From the NCBI RefSeq assembly GCF_963676685.1, contig NC_092356.1, positions 22,245,750 through 22,309,749 of the forward strand: a DNA stretch of 64,000 nucleotides, written 5' to 3'. Below, piece after piece: positions 54,901 through 64,000 of this stretch. The position numbers were made by a program, and so were the translations under genes. The notes under the pieces were generated by a model. The model did not search any database and was not told the origin of the DNA. It saw only the letters and a program-made list of their open reading frames with translations. Position 1 is the first letter of the stretch; every line of letters begins with the position of its first letter. The stretch comes from Mytilus edulis (taxonomy: Eukaryota > Mollusca > Bivalvia > Mytilida > Mytilidae).

Positions 54901-57900
54901 TTATTTAATTTTGTGGTTTTGCCAATTTCTTCTTACAAGCCTAAATAGTAAATTTGTACATTGTTAAATATTTAAATTTATGGTTCATCTATAAACGTTA
55001 AATTAACCAAAATTGGTATCTCAAGAAAAAATAATGAATCCAGTCAAAACTATTCAATTAAAACTGTGGTTTGCCAAAGAAGATATACCAATAAGTACTT
55101 GTCCAACTTTAAGTAAAGGAAAGTAGAATTAGACAAGAGAAAAGGTATATAATCATCTTTTTTTTTTTAGCCGAATGAAGATGATGAGTTTTACTTCAAA
55201 TCTTCAGGACAGGGTAGGGGGTTCAACAAAGTTGTTCCCTTTACTTAATAAAATTAAAAAAAAATAATAATAAATTTTAAATTATGAGTTATCTCCCCTG
55301 GTTAAGATTAAATAAATAGTTTTTCTACATCTTTCGCAAAAAAGTAATATATAAATTTTTAAGTGTCTTCAGTTGAATTTAAAAGTCTTGCTTACAACTA
55401 TTTTTTTCACAAAAGCAGTTTATGTCAATTAAAAAAATCTGAAATGATCAATTGCATTCCAAGATGACTATTTATTCTAATTAAAATTCACCCCTGTAAA
55501 AAGCAATCTAAATTATAATATCAAACTATGTATAAATACCTGTTTGGATAGTTGCACCATCTTGAACTAGATCATCGGCAATTAATCTGGCTATTTCGTG
55601 AATTTCTGGTGTAAGTTTCATCCCTGTAAACTCTGGTAACAATTCATCATTTTGTACCATCACATCTACATGAGAACTGTGGATTATACCATCCCCAAAT
55701 GTTCTTGGCATATTCTTATTTACCATTCCTGTTATTTATAAAACAAATGAAAGAAATACTGTGGATTCATTTATTTTCGTGGGTATCAATTTTCGTGGAT
55801 AGTGAAAAAAAGACGATTCGTGGTATACGTAAATTTGTGGATTGCTGATAACAAAAAAAAAAATTCAGATACATAATTCATTGATTTGTTTTTGATTTAG
55901 GAGATCCTATAACCTCCTTGGTTTAATCAATAATAAAACAAACAAAAAAGAAGAAATTCATTGAAAAAGTTTTGAATTGTCAAAATCCTCACTTGGTCAT
56001 TTTAGGTTAAAGTGTTCATTGAAAATTTCTATTACAATAATGGACAAAGACAACTAATTATTTGTTTGTTTTACAATTTATAAATGCTTGTCGGAATTCT
56101 ATAAGGCAATCAAAACTTAATGATTGAAAGCTCATTTCCCTAATCACGATATAATAAACAGTCATATAAGTAAAAGGTGTGAAAATAAATGTTCCTGTCA
56201 TAAACAATATTACCTACGGGCAATATCCCCGAACTTAATCCTATTGATTTTCAATCACTAGTAAACCAAACTATGACACAGTAATTAACAACTTGCAGTT
56301 ATTTTCCATGAACAGTTTTAATCAATTTTAAAAAGTAAATTATCACTGATATTCGATATATTAATTATAGATTTAATTAAACTACTTGTATCTTCTTTCA
56401 ATAAATAACATGTGTTATGTTACAATGTTTATCGCTAGTCAACACTATACTAGAATTGCATAACATAACTGGAAATAAACATCCGACTCCATACACATTT
56501 ATTGGAATTATTCTTCGTTGAATTCTTAAATTCGTGGTTCGCTGTGACCCACGAAACCCACGAAAATTGGTATACCACGAATAAAAATGAATCCACAGTA
56601 GATGGATAGGATTAATGTGTGTCAGGTGGGTCTCATTGGGGTCTAAGCGTGACACATGAAAGTAAAATTATTGTGTCATGAAAACGGGAAATGAGGTCTA
56701 GCGGGACCCGGGAAATGACAAAAAAATGAGAATTGCTTACGTACATAGTGTAAGTGGGATACGGGAATCTGATAAAACAGTAAGCGGGATGTTAGACTAT
56801 TTACCAGGTTTGTAATAACATGAGCAACACAACGGGTGCCACATGAGGAGCAGAATTTGCTTACCCTTCCGACACACCTGAGATCGCCCCCAGTTTTTTG
56901 TGGCAGTTCGTGTTGCTTAGTCTTTAGTTTTCTATTGTGTGGTTTGTGTACTGTTTTTTGTCTGCCATGTCAATTAATTTTTTATCTATGAGTTTGAATG
57001 TCTCTCTGGTACATGTATTTTCTCCCCCTCTTTAAGCATCCATTATTGGTATAGACAGAAAAATATTTATTCTGTCACTATTTGTTGAAATTGATTTAAA
57101 AGTTACACATATTACCATAATAATTAAAATTCTAGACATTTAATTAGAAAAAAACTTGTTGATTTAACATAGTTGTTTGTGTTGTGTATGGATACATGAT
57201 ATAAAACCCTTCAATGTCTGAAATAAAGATTATTTTGCATAATCCTATCTTTATTTTGCATAATCCTATCTTTATTTTGCATAATCCTATCTTTATTTTG
57301 CATAATCCTATTTTTTTTCCAATTAGTCCTGAAGTGCTGTAACTTAGAAACATGTACTATTCAAAGCATTTATAATTGTAATTTAAATATAACATATCAG
57401 ATGATAGAATGAATGTTTTTTTTAATATTGTGTTACGCAAGCAATCGAATTATTTGCACTAATATATATCTTGTAATGATTTCAGAATTTACAATAATTG
57501 GATAAATTTTCGGAACTCATATTTTGCTAATCTGTTTGCATAATTGAATATCAATGGTATATTATTCAAACTTTGTGTGAAATTATACCTTAATACTATG
57601 TGCGTAAAATTCTTATTGAAATTCCTTGTTGTTCTATGAAATCAGAAGTTTCCCATTGTCAACAATAGATATAAGAAGATTTGGTATGAGTGCATGTGCC
57701 AACTCTCCATCCAAGTCACAATTTGTAAAAGTAAACCATTATAGGTCAAAGTACGGTCTTCAACACGGAGTATTTGCTTACACAGAACAGCAAGCTATAA
57801 AGGGCCCTGATGCTCACTTACCTATAATGTATTTAGCATTCTGAACAGCAGATCTGGTACAGTCAACATTGGTTCCCAGGGAACAGAAACCATGTTTATC

Positions 57901-59335
57901 AGGTGGGCTAAGGGATATCAAGGCAACATCAAGATTAAACAGCCCTCGACGGAATAGCAATGGAATCTCGCTCAAAAATATAGGCACAAAATCCCCTCTT
58001 CCTTCATGTACTGCTTGTCGAACTTTTGGATCAGAAATGTAGAATGAATTGGTCCTAAATATTCCTGAAAAGGACAATATTTGGAATAAGTACACTGGTA
58101 AGAATACTCATGAAATACCATGATAATTTCACATGTGATGCAAAGGCTGTATTTCCTCTGACTTCATACAACAAAAGGCGTTGTCAAGACTTAGTCCATG
58201 GTAACTTCATGTATTCATGCCAATTGAAACCTAGAGAGAATGCATAAAAAAGATACAGTTCTTTGAATTTCAAACTTACATGTGACTTAGTAATCATTTG
58301 ATATAATTTGTCCCAAAAGTAGTACAACACTGTAAAAATATTGAGAAAGCGCAGGTGGCAGTTTTTTTAATTTTTATTTACTGTCTTAACGGAAGTCTTG
58401 TCTTTGACTTTTAAAAAAGTCCATCCAATGAAGGAAAAAATATCCTGACATCTTTATTTTCGTTTTCCTCCCAAAATAACCCAAACAGAATAGTCATAAG
58501 CTAGGATGACAAATGCGACTATGCATGGAACCTATATATAAAACACTAAGGCATGATGATTAATTTATTGTGAAAGGAAGTGAAGCGACACACAAAATGA
58601 GGTCTTTTCATTTAATAGTATAGATACATGAGATATATCAAATGTTAAACCATAGAACTTTTAAAAGTATGTAAAATAATTTCTAAAATGAACTGCCTCA
58701 CATTTATTATGGCATGGCCTTTTAACATTTTAAGGTGGTACCTAACACTACAGGGAGATAACTCTGTAAAGTCAGCTAAACGTTTTAATTACGTTGTGTT
58801 GTAAAAGGAATATTAAGCTTTCCAATGATCAAAATTGATTTTTGTCAAACTGCTATATAACCAGTGTAATTTTTCTGACAAAACGGTTGGTTCCAAATTT
58901 TTGATATTTTTATATTTTTGTTAAAGGCTCAAAGTAATTATTTTGACAAAATTTTATGAAAATTAAACAAGCCAAATAAATTTTAGTGAAAGTGTTGGGT
59001 ACCACCTTAAAGCCAACTAAGTGGCATTGGCTTTTTTTTTTAATCATTAAAGGACTTACGTTTGTCTATACTTGCTTACAGTAACTGAAACATTCGAACT
59101 TTGGCGGAAAGTTGTCTCATTAGCATTCATACCACATCTTCTTTTTTAATATTAAAACACAAATACAAAGCACCCTGATTACCTTCATATTTTTGGTCAC
59201 TGAACACACAATCTAACTGTGTTGGTGCATGTATCACCTCTATACCTCGAAGTTGGTTTTTAATTCCGAAATCTGCTAAACTTTGTATCAGTTTCAATGG
59301 CGAAGCAGCACCTCCTTGTACATAAACTCTCTGTT
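48745..59335 (-). CDS. 4-hydroxybutyrate CoA-transferase-like / acetyl-CoA hydrolase family enzyme (5' exons not found)
   Basis: Seven minus-strand exons, 59183-59335, 57822-58064, 55540-55728, 54508-54723, 51437-51574, 50254-50391 and 48745-48929, join in phase to about 420 residues ending PSP and a stop. Family landmarks in order: GGAASPLKLI near the start, VPIFLSEIPLLFRRGLF, SPPDKHGFCSLG, MPRTFGDG, GIGSLPNAVF, GIHTEMFSDGV, VDLTGQVCADSIG (here IDLTGQVCADSIG) and VTEYGICNLFGKNLRQRA. The family moves CoA between carboxylates through a glutamyl-CoA intermediate; the Glu of HTEM is the likely catalytic residue. In animals such proteins are mitochondrial. About 30-60 N-terminal residues, including any targeting peptide, lie outside what I could place, probably beyond 59335. 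All seven exons lack frame breaks, so the gene looks functional. Confidence 0.92.
49140..49781 (-). repeat. Retroelement 3' region, in the last intron of the CoA-transferase gene
   Basis: gaccaaataaaaaacaacag, cagcgagaaattcctgcacc-like and gcaaaatgcggcggggttaa; the minus-strand orientation matches 536-1110 on the plus strand. This copy is more complete and less diverged from the family than the window-start copy. Confidence 0.75.
49782..50081 (-). pseudogene. C-terminal fragment of the same retroelement ORF
   Basis: An open stretch of 99 codons containing CQYSPQKLTKPLNRLIKKGY and SLKIAYFGVNIESL, homologous to the relic at 370-500. Without the polymerase core it is a 5'-truncated insertion, as LINE-type elements often are. 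Confidence 0.55.
50254..50391 (-). CDS. CoA-transferase exon f
   Basis: 138 nt. GFGGQVDFIRGAALSLDGEG, then STATRGDNITSRIVPSL. Acceptor tacctgcag, donor cctg|gtaagg. Confidence 0.93.
50720..50950 (+). repeat. Dispersed repeat in an intron of the CoA-transferase gene
   Basis: tttgaatggttttacactag, ttttggggccctttatagct and cactcataccacatcttctt; same family as 1560-1790 and 2125-2350. Confidence 0.8.
51437..51574 (-). CDS. CoA-transferase exon e
   Basis: 138 nt, phase 1 to 1. NPRVTAINTCLEIDLTGQVC and ADSIGSMIYT. Confidence 0.92.
52145..54150. mobile_element. Composite element with an internal array of about 168-bp units
   Basis: The left end is agaggctctcaagagcct followed by gctcacctg; the right end is ttggcccttcgggcc followed by aggtgagctaa. 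The CAGGTGAGC cores are inverted relative to each other and both ends form hairpins. Between them a unit with gtaacaacacttggtcagca, ttccattcagtggttctcta and ggcggccatcttggatgatg occurs about nine times. The right part has a gacgacggacgacgg microsatellite (54040-54100). Family recognised from memory as frequent in bivalves; class uncertain, possibly Helitron-like at the 3' end. Confidence 0.75.
52765..53186 (+). mobile_element. Dispersed repeat inserted inside the 168-bp array
   Basis: The array is interrupted after 'aaaagaagtccacttgtat' and resumes at 'tcattcgtatgcatttccc'. The insert runs from ttttgtccatctgatgagtt to cataccacatcttctttttt and contains the 6850-7025 family as its 3' half. A diverged tcattygtat-type duplication flanks it. 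Confidence 0.7.
54508..54723 (-). CDS. CoA-transferase exon d with likely catalytic Glu
   Basis: 216 nt. GIGSLPNAVFDKL, then LGIHTEMFSDGVIDLVEKG. The Glu of HTEM is the candidate nucleophile by family analogy. Donor tgtag|gtaagt. Confidence 0.93.
55540..55728 (-). CDS. CoA-transferase exon c
   Basis: 189 nt, phase 1 to 1. NKNMPRTFGDGIIHSSHVD, then a helix and LVQDGATIQTG. Confidence 0.93.
55759..56598. mobile_element. TA-flanked MITE with ctgtggattcatt ends
   Basis: The left end ctgtggattcatttattttc and the right end (inverted ctgtggattcatttttattc) are flanked by TA at 55757-55758 and 56599-56600. Inner arms share caattttcgtgg. It is 840 bp with no transposase, mariner-like by target, in an intron of the CoA-transferase gene. 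Confidence 0.82.
56790..57030 (+). repeat. Dispersed repeat in an intron of the CoA-transferase gene
   Basis: aacgggtgccacatgaggag, ccttccgacacacctgagat and gttcgtgttgcttagtcttt; relative of 18285-18530. Confidence 0.6.
57230..57310. repeat. 21-bp tandem repeat, about four copies
   Basis: Unit ttattttgcataatcctatc plus t, copies nearly identical. The ORF across it only reflects the 21-nt period. Confidence 0.92.
57670..57815 (-). repeat. Inverted dispersed repeat next to exon b of the CoA-transferase gene
   Basis: agaagatttggtatgagtgc, accattataggtcaaagtac and aagctataaagggccctgat are the reverse complement of 50800-50945. It ends a few bases from the exon b donor at 57820-57821. Confidence 0.8.
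57822..58064 (-). CDS. CoA-transferase exon b
   Basis: 243 nt, acceptor gtccttttcag, donor tatag|gtaagt. Contains FVPIFLSEIPLLFRRGLFN and SPPDKHGFCSLGTNVDCTR, strong family signatures. Confidence 0.95.
58734..59006. mobile_element. TTAA-flanked MITE
   Basis: Ends ggtggtacctaacact and, inverted, ggtggtacccaacact, with TTAA at 58730-58733 and 59007-59010. It is 273 bp and noncoding. TTAA fits a piggyBac-type target; a TA-target reading (AGGTGGTACC ends) is also possible. Confidence 0.8.
59080..59150 (+). repeat. Fragment of the 'cataccacatcttct' repeat
   Basis: gcggaaagttgtctcattag then cattcataccacatcttctt, just downstream of exon a on the minus strand. Confidence 0.7.
59183..59335 (-). CDS. 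CoA-transferase exon a (first seen)
   Basis: 153 nt. QRVYVQGGAASPLKLIQSL and IEVIHAPTQ. Acceptor ttcttctttag, donor gaag|gtaatc. It starts in phase 2-to-complete, so a coding exon precedes it. Confidence 0.88.
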
Positions 59336-60387
59336 CTAAAGAAGAAGAAAAAATTGTTAATTAAGAAATTATTGCAATGCTTTTCTAATGCAAAAGTATC
59401 AGATTTGCATGTGGCACCTGTGGTGCTGCTCATGATATTACAAACCCGGCAAATAGTCCGAATTGGTAGGTCACATTCATGGAATTTTAGGGAACATTAT
59501 TGTAGTTACGACATTAGGAACATATCTGTGAAACGGAAATTTAGTAAATAATAAGTCAACCAACTTGTGATTGCATCCGTAAAATTTACAAAGGGATGAT
59601 TTCAACTTCACAATAAAATTTGGATCTCTTGGTTTAATCAGGAACATATATATTAACTATATACTGTTCCCAGGTTTAATAAGTTGGTCGCCATCCTTCA
59701 TGTGGAATGTGAATTAAGAGAAGGTACTTAAGGAACATAAATAATTTTTTAACTGCCCTACTAAATGGCGATTCTAACAGTGTTTGAAACTTTAATAGAG
59801 CAGTGATCCAGGTATGCCTTTTTAGTTGAAAATGACATCTTAAAGGCGCCAAATTGACGTTATTTTCAGGTGAACAACATGATTCAAGAAATGGTCTAGC
59901 TTTTTTTTTTTGAGGGGGGGGGGGGGGGGGGGTTAGACTTAAAATTTTCATTTTAACGTTTTTTCAATGTGAAATTTATGATTAATAATGACCTTTCAAT
60001 TATTATCTTTTGACAAGCATTCAATTCCTTGTTTCAACATATTTACTTTAAATTAAGCTTTTTGTTTATCTCTTGTACATTGTGTATATAAGAATTTCTG
60101 TTTTTTTTTTTGTTTTTTTTTTTAATCAATTAAAATAGAAGGTCATTTTTGTTAGTGAAAATAACATGCATTTCAGAATTGTAGTATTTAATGCCATAAA
60201 AGCTGCAACACATCAAAGAGAACATCTATATGGATGTGGGTTATCTTTACAGTATAAATGTGAGAGAGAATGATTGTGTAAATGATTGTGCAAATGTAGT
60301 TTATTTAAGTTTATTTCATTGTATTACATTGTTTTGCTTGCTCTTGTGTATAGACAAAAATATTGTATCTCAAGTCAATATAACATA
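59336..60387. other. About 1 kb between the CoA-transferase exon and the LINE ORF
   Basis: No upstream CoA-transferase exon is recognisable here on the minus strand. The stretch has a T-run and a 19-G run (59900-59932) and another T-run near 60100. The last 300 bases may be LINE 5' sequence. Confidence 0.4.
59914..59932. repeat. Homopolymer run of 19 G, preceded by an 11-T run
   Basis: ttttttttttt at 59901-59911, then tga and an uninterrupted G run. Such runs are unstable and prone to assembly error. Confidence 0.9.
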
Positions 60388-63300
60388 ATGGATAATCATA
60401 TAAAAATTTTGTCAATGAATGTTAGGGGTCTTTAAAACCGTCTTTTCTCTAGTGCTAAGAAAAGATCTGATGTCTTCAACTGGGCGAAATCAAAAAATAG
60501 TTTGATTGTGTGTTTTCAAGAGACACACAGTACAAGAGATATTGAAACTTTATGGGGGGATGAATGGGGTCATCAGTGATCCTTCAGTCATGGTGATAGT
60601 AGAAGTGCTGGGGTTTGTGTCATGTTCAGAGGGGGTTATGATTACGAAGTTCATGAATCTCTTATAGACCAACATGGACGATACATCATATTAGACGTGA
60701 CTCTATACGATCAAAGGTTAACTTTGGTATGTTTATATGGTTATAACACAGATAAACCAGATTTTTTCTGTGATATCCTACAGAAAACTATGAGATTTTC
60801 GAATACAAGTTTCATCTTCTTGGGTGACTGGAATGTAGTGCAGGATAAGAATGAAGATACTTATAATGTAATACATGACAGAAACCCCAACTCCAGGAGA
60901 AAGATTGATGAAATTAAGGACACACTTTTGCTGTTAGACCCTTGGAGGACTTGTTATCCTAGTGATAGAAAATTTACATGGCGTCAGAAATCTCCCATTA
61001 AACAGAGCCGTCTTGATTATTATCTTGTATCTGAGGACCTTTTTACATTGATGGAATCAACAAAAATTATTCCTGGATACAGGACAGATCACTCTGCCAT
61101 TATATTTACTTTTACAGCATCCTTAGCTAAGCGGGGCAAAGGATACTGGAAATTTAATTCTCAGCTTTTAAGAGAACCTGCATATGGAGATTTAGTTATA
61201 AACTGCATCAGAGACACTGTTTCTGAGTATTTCTCTGGGGGTGATTCCGAAGATTTTCTTCATGTTCAGTTATCTTGCAGTGATCAGCTATTTTTAGAGG
61301 TTCTAAAAATGAAGATTCGTAGTCTTACTATCTCCCACTGTATTAAAAAATCAAGGGAAGAAAAAGATGTTTTCAAGGGACTGGAGTTAGAAATCCAGTC
61401 TTTAGAAAACAGTGTAAATTTAAACCCTAGTGAAATTAATGTGACGTCACTCAATCAGAAAAAGTGTGAATTAGAGAAGCGACGACAGACATTAGTTGAG
61501 GGCCTTATTCTCCGTTCTCGTGTAAATTGGCATGAGAATGGAGAAAGATGCACTAACTATTTTTGTAAGTTAGAAAAGAAAGCCTTCTTAAATAAAACCA
61601 TGACTGAACTCATTGATGACCAAGGTAATCAAATTTCTGATCAATCTAAAATATTGTTTGAACAGGAGCAGTTTTATAGGACACTTTATACATCTAAGTC
61701 ATTCAGTAATGATGACAATCAATTTTTTAAACATGACATAAAACTCAGTGCAGAACAAAAACTTCTTTGTGAGGGAAACTTATCTTTTAGGGAATGTGGG
61801 GAAGCTTTAAAACAGATGCAAAATGGAAAGTCTCCAGGATCTGATGGATTTACAGTGGATTTTTTCAAATTTTTTTGGAAAGATATTGGTCCATTTGTCT
61901 TTAGATCTCTGCAATTTGGATATGAGTTGGGCCATTTTTCAGATTTTCAATACCAAAGTATTATTACTTGTATTCCTAAGGAAGGGAAAGATAGGAGGTA
62001 CATGGGTAACTGGCGACCGATCAGCTTAATGAACACAGATATGAAAATTGCATCTGCAGTTCTTGCTGGTAGAGCTAAAAAGGTACTGTTCGCCATTATT
62101 AGTGACACACAAAAGGGCTTTATGAAAGGGAGATTCATAGGAGAGAACACTAGACTTCTATATGATTTAATGCACTATCTAGAAAAAAATGATATAGAAG
62201 GATTGTTATTACTAGTAGATTTCGAAAAAGCCTTTGATTCTATAGAATGGGATTTTTTAAAGCAGGCTTTGATTAGTTTTAATTTTGGTCCTTCTTTTTG
62301 TAAATGGTTTGATGTGCTTTATGCAGATGCAAAGAGCTGTGTCATTAATAATGGTAATATGTCCCAATTTTTCAACCTTGAAAGAGGCTGTCGCCAGGGG
62401 GACCCGTTATCTCCCTATTTGTTTATTATTGGGGTGGAATTACTTGCCATACAGCTAAAAGGGAATCCAAAAATAAAAGGGGTGAATATAAATGGGAATC
62501 TGCCACTCATTAGTCAGTATGCAGATGATACGTTTCTTACACTAGATGGAAGTGAAGATTCATTAAAAGAGACCCTTTCTTGTTTTGAAAAATTTCACAA
62601 AGTCTCAGGATTAAAGATAAATACAACTAAAACAAAAGTTGTTTGGATTGGAAGTAAGAGATATTCTGACTTGGTTTTATGTCCTGAAACAAATCTAAGC
62701 TGGTCCTGTTCAAACTTTAAGGTTTTAGGATTAAATTTCTCTTTGGATCTAGAGTGTATGCCCAGTTTGAATTTCAGAGCAAAAATCATTGATATTTCAA
62801 AATTATTGAAAAGTTGGCAGCATAGGAAGCTAACACTACTTGGCAAGGTTACTGTTATTAAGACTCTTGCACTTCCGAAATTGATTCATTTGCTTACATC
62901 TTTACCTAATATATGTCAATCCATGTTGAATGAAATCAACAGATTATTCTTTAATTTTATATGGGATGGAAAAACAGAAAAAATCAAACGTGATACACTG
63001 ATTGCAGATAAAAAGGAGGGAGGTTTGAAAATGGTTCATTTACAATCTTTCAACTTTTATCTTAAAGTCGGTTGGGTGAGGCGATTTTTTTCAAATTTGA
63101 ATGGGGACTGGCAAAATATTCTTAAGTTGATATTGAAAAAATTTGGGGGTGCAAGATCTTTTTCTTTACAAAACTTCAAATTTTTAGAGATTGGAAATCA
63201 ACTCAGCAATCCTTTTTGGAAAGATGTTTTTCAAGCTTTACACTCATCTAAACCACATGTTAAAACTGATGTCAAGGAGTGTCTCTCGATGGATATCTTG

Positions 63301-64000
63301 AATTTTGTGAAAACAGAAGATTTCTCATTATATAACAGATGGGGAGTTGCCGGTGTGCAAAACCTCTGTCACATTTTTGACCATCAAAGAAGAGATTTTT
63401 TCACATTTGATCAGATTAAACAAAAAGTTCAGACAAATAATTATATGCACTATTACAGTTTAATATCAAATATCCCTATGGAGGTAAAACAGTGTATTAG
63501 GGAAAACACTGATACTGACTTAGAAAATTTTACTCCGCAGGAAAAATTTTTGGAGAAAATTACTAGCAGTAAAAATATCAAATTCATATATAATAATCTT
63601 ATTGTAAAATGTGCACATCCTCCAGTTGTAAAATTTTCAAAATGGGAGGATGAGCTGCATTCTAACATTGAAGACTGGAAAAAATACTTTTGTATACTTC
63701 AGAAATGTTGTAGAGATACATATTTGTATAATTTCCAATATAAGTTTTTACATAGGACTATTCCTACAAATACATTTTTATATAAGATTAAAATCAAAGA
63801 TACAAAGTTATGTTCTTTTTGTAGATGTGAAGATGAAACTATTGGACATTTATTTTATGATTGTCAAGTGACATCAAATTTTTTATATTTGTTTTGTGCT
63901 TGCCTGAAAAATTTCTATGTTAACATTGATTTTAACAAAAAAAACTTTTTTCTTGGTTTTGTAGAAGAAAGCTTATTTTTAAATTTTCTTGTAATTTTTG
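60388..64000 (+). mobile_element. L1/Tx1-type LINE ORF2 (endonuclease and reverse transcriptase), 3' end outside window
   Basis: One reading frame from ATG 60388 encodes an AP endonuclease-like domain (NVRGL near the start, QETHS, GDWN at 60823-60834, RLDYYLVS, RTDHSAI) and a reverse transcriptase (DFEKAFDSIEW, GCRQGDPLSPYLF, QYADDTFLTL with YADD at 62518-62529, SGLKINTTKT). A zinc-ribbon-like CSFCRCEDETIGHLFYDC lies at 63811-63864. Two stops interrupt the endonuclease part (TAA 60433-60435, TGA 60577-60579). From 60580 to the window end, 1140 codons are open. The YADD and SGLK features fit the L1/Tx1 clade. The element is recent but inactivated. Confidence 0.92.

Noticed and set aside
1-64000. 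CRISPR arrays, operons, bacterial or phage features
   Set aside because: The tandem repeats lack spacer structure, and the gene architecture is eukaryotic throughout.

Overview
The window is repeat-dense, AT-rich animal DNA with short exons, GT-AG introns and no prokaryotic features. Several dispersed repeats match, from memory, those that crowd bivalve genomes and especially Mytilus: the family ending near 'cataccacatcttct', the 'actgatgagtcttttgtaga' family, and two leucine-tRNA-like SINEs. I read the source as a marine mussel, Mytilus or a close relative. This rests on recognition, not on a search.

Layout. (1) 1-5400: relic of a retroelement reverse transcriptase, then two local tandem duplications and no gene. 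(2) 5400-38500: a plus-strand cluster of three caspase-like units. Unit A (5900-14922) and unit C (27078-38441) each have eight coding exons: a CARD split over exons 1-2, a linker exon, then caspase p20 and p10 exons. Unit B (15500-22446) has the six equivalents of exons 3-8 and no CARD exons. Lengths and phases of the spliced exons match between units, apart from a one-base doubt in exon 3 of A. In all three units the catalytic His of the S-H-G motif and the Cys of the Q-A-C-R-G motif are missing, so these are pseudo-caspases. (3) 38500-48700: intergenic DNA with MITEs, a foldback element and a minisatellite. (4) 48745-59335, minus strand: seven exons, about 420 residues, of a 4-hydroxybutyrate CoA-transferase / acetyl-CoA hydrolase family enzyme. 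Its N-terminal exon or exons were not found. (5) 60388-64000: an L1/Tx1-type LINE ORF2 on the plus strand, broken by two early stops, then open to the window edge.

How the parts may work together. The most interesting system is the CARD/pseudo-caspase cluster. A CARD joined to an inactive caspase fold suggests a decoy or scaffold in CARD-driven death or innate immune signalling. The p20/p10 linker keeps a D-x-x-D|S/A motif in every unit, so active caspases could still cut these proteins. Unit B starts at an exon of the right phase to be spliced from a latent donor inside the last exon of unit A. A and B may therefore form one gene that makes a short CARD-pseudocaspase or a long CARD-pseudocaspase-pseudocaspase protein of about 783 residues. 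Much of the remaining recognisable sequence is mobile DNA: Tc1/mariner-, hAT-, Harbinger- and TTAA-type MITEs, foldback elements, SINEs and LINE relics, some nested and some next to splice acceptors.
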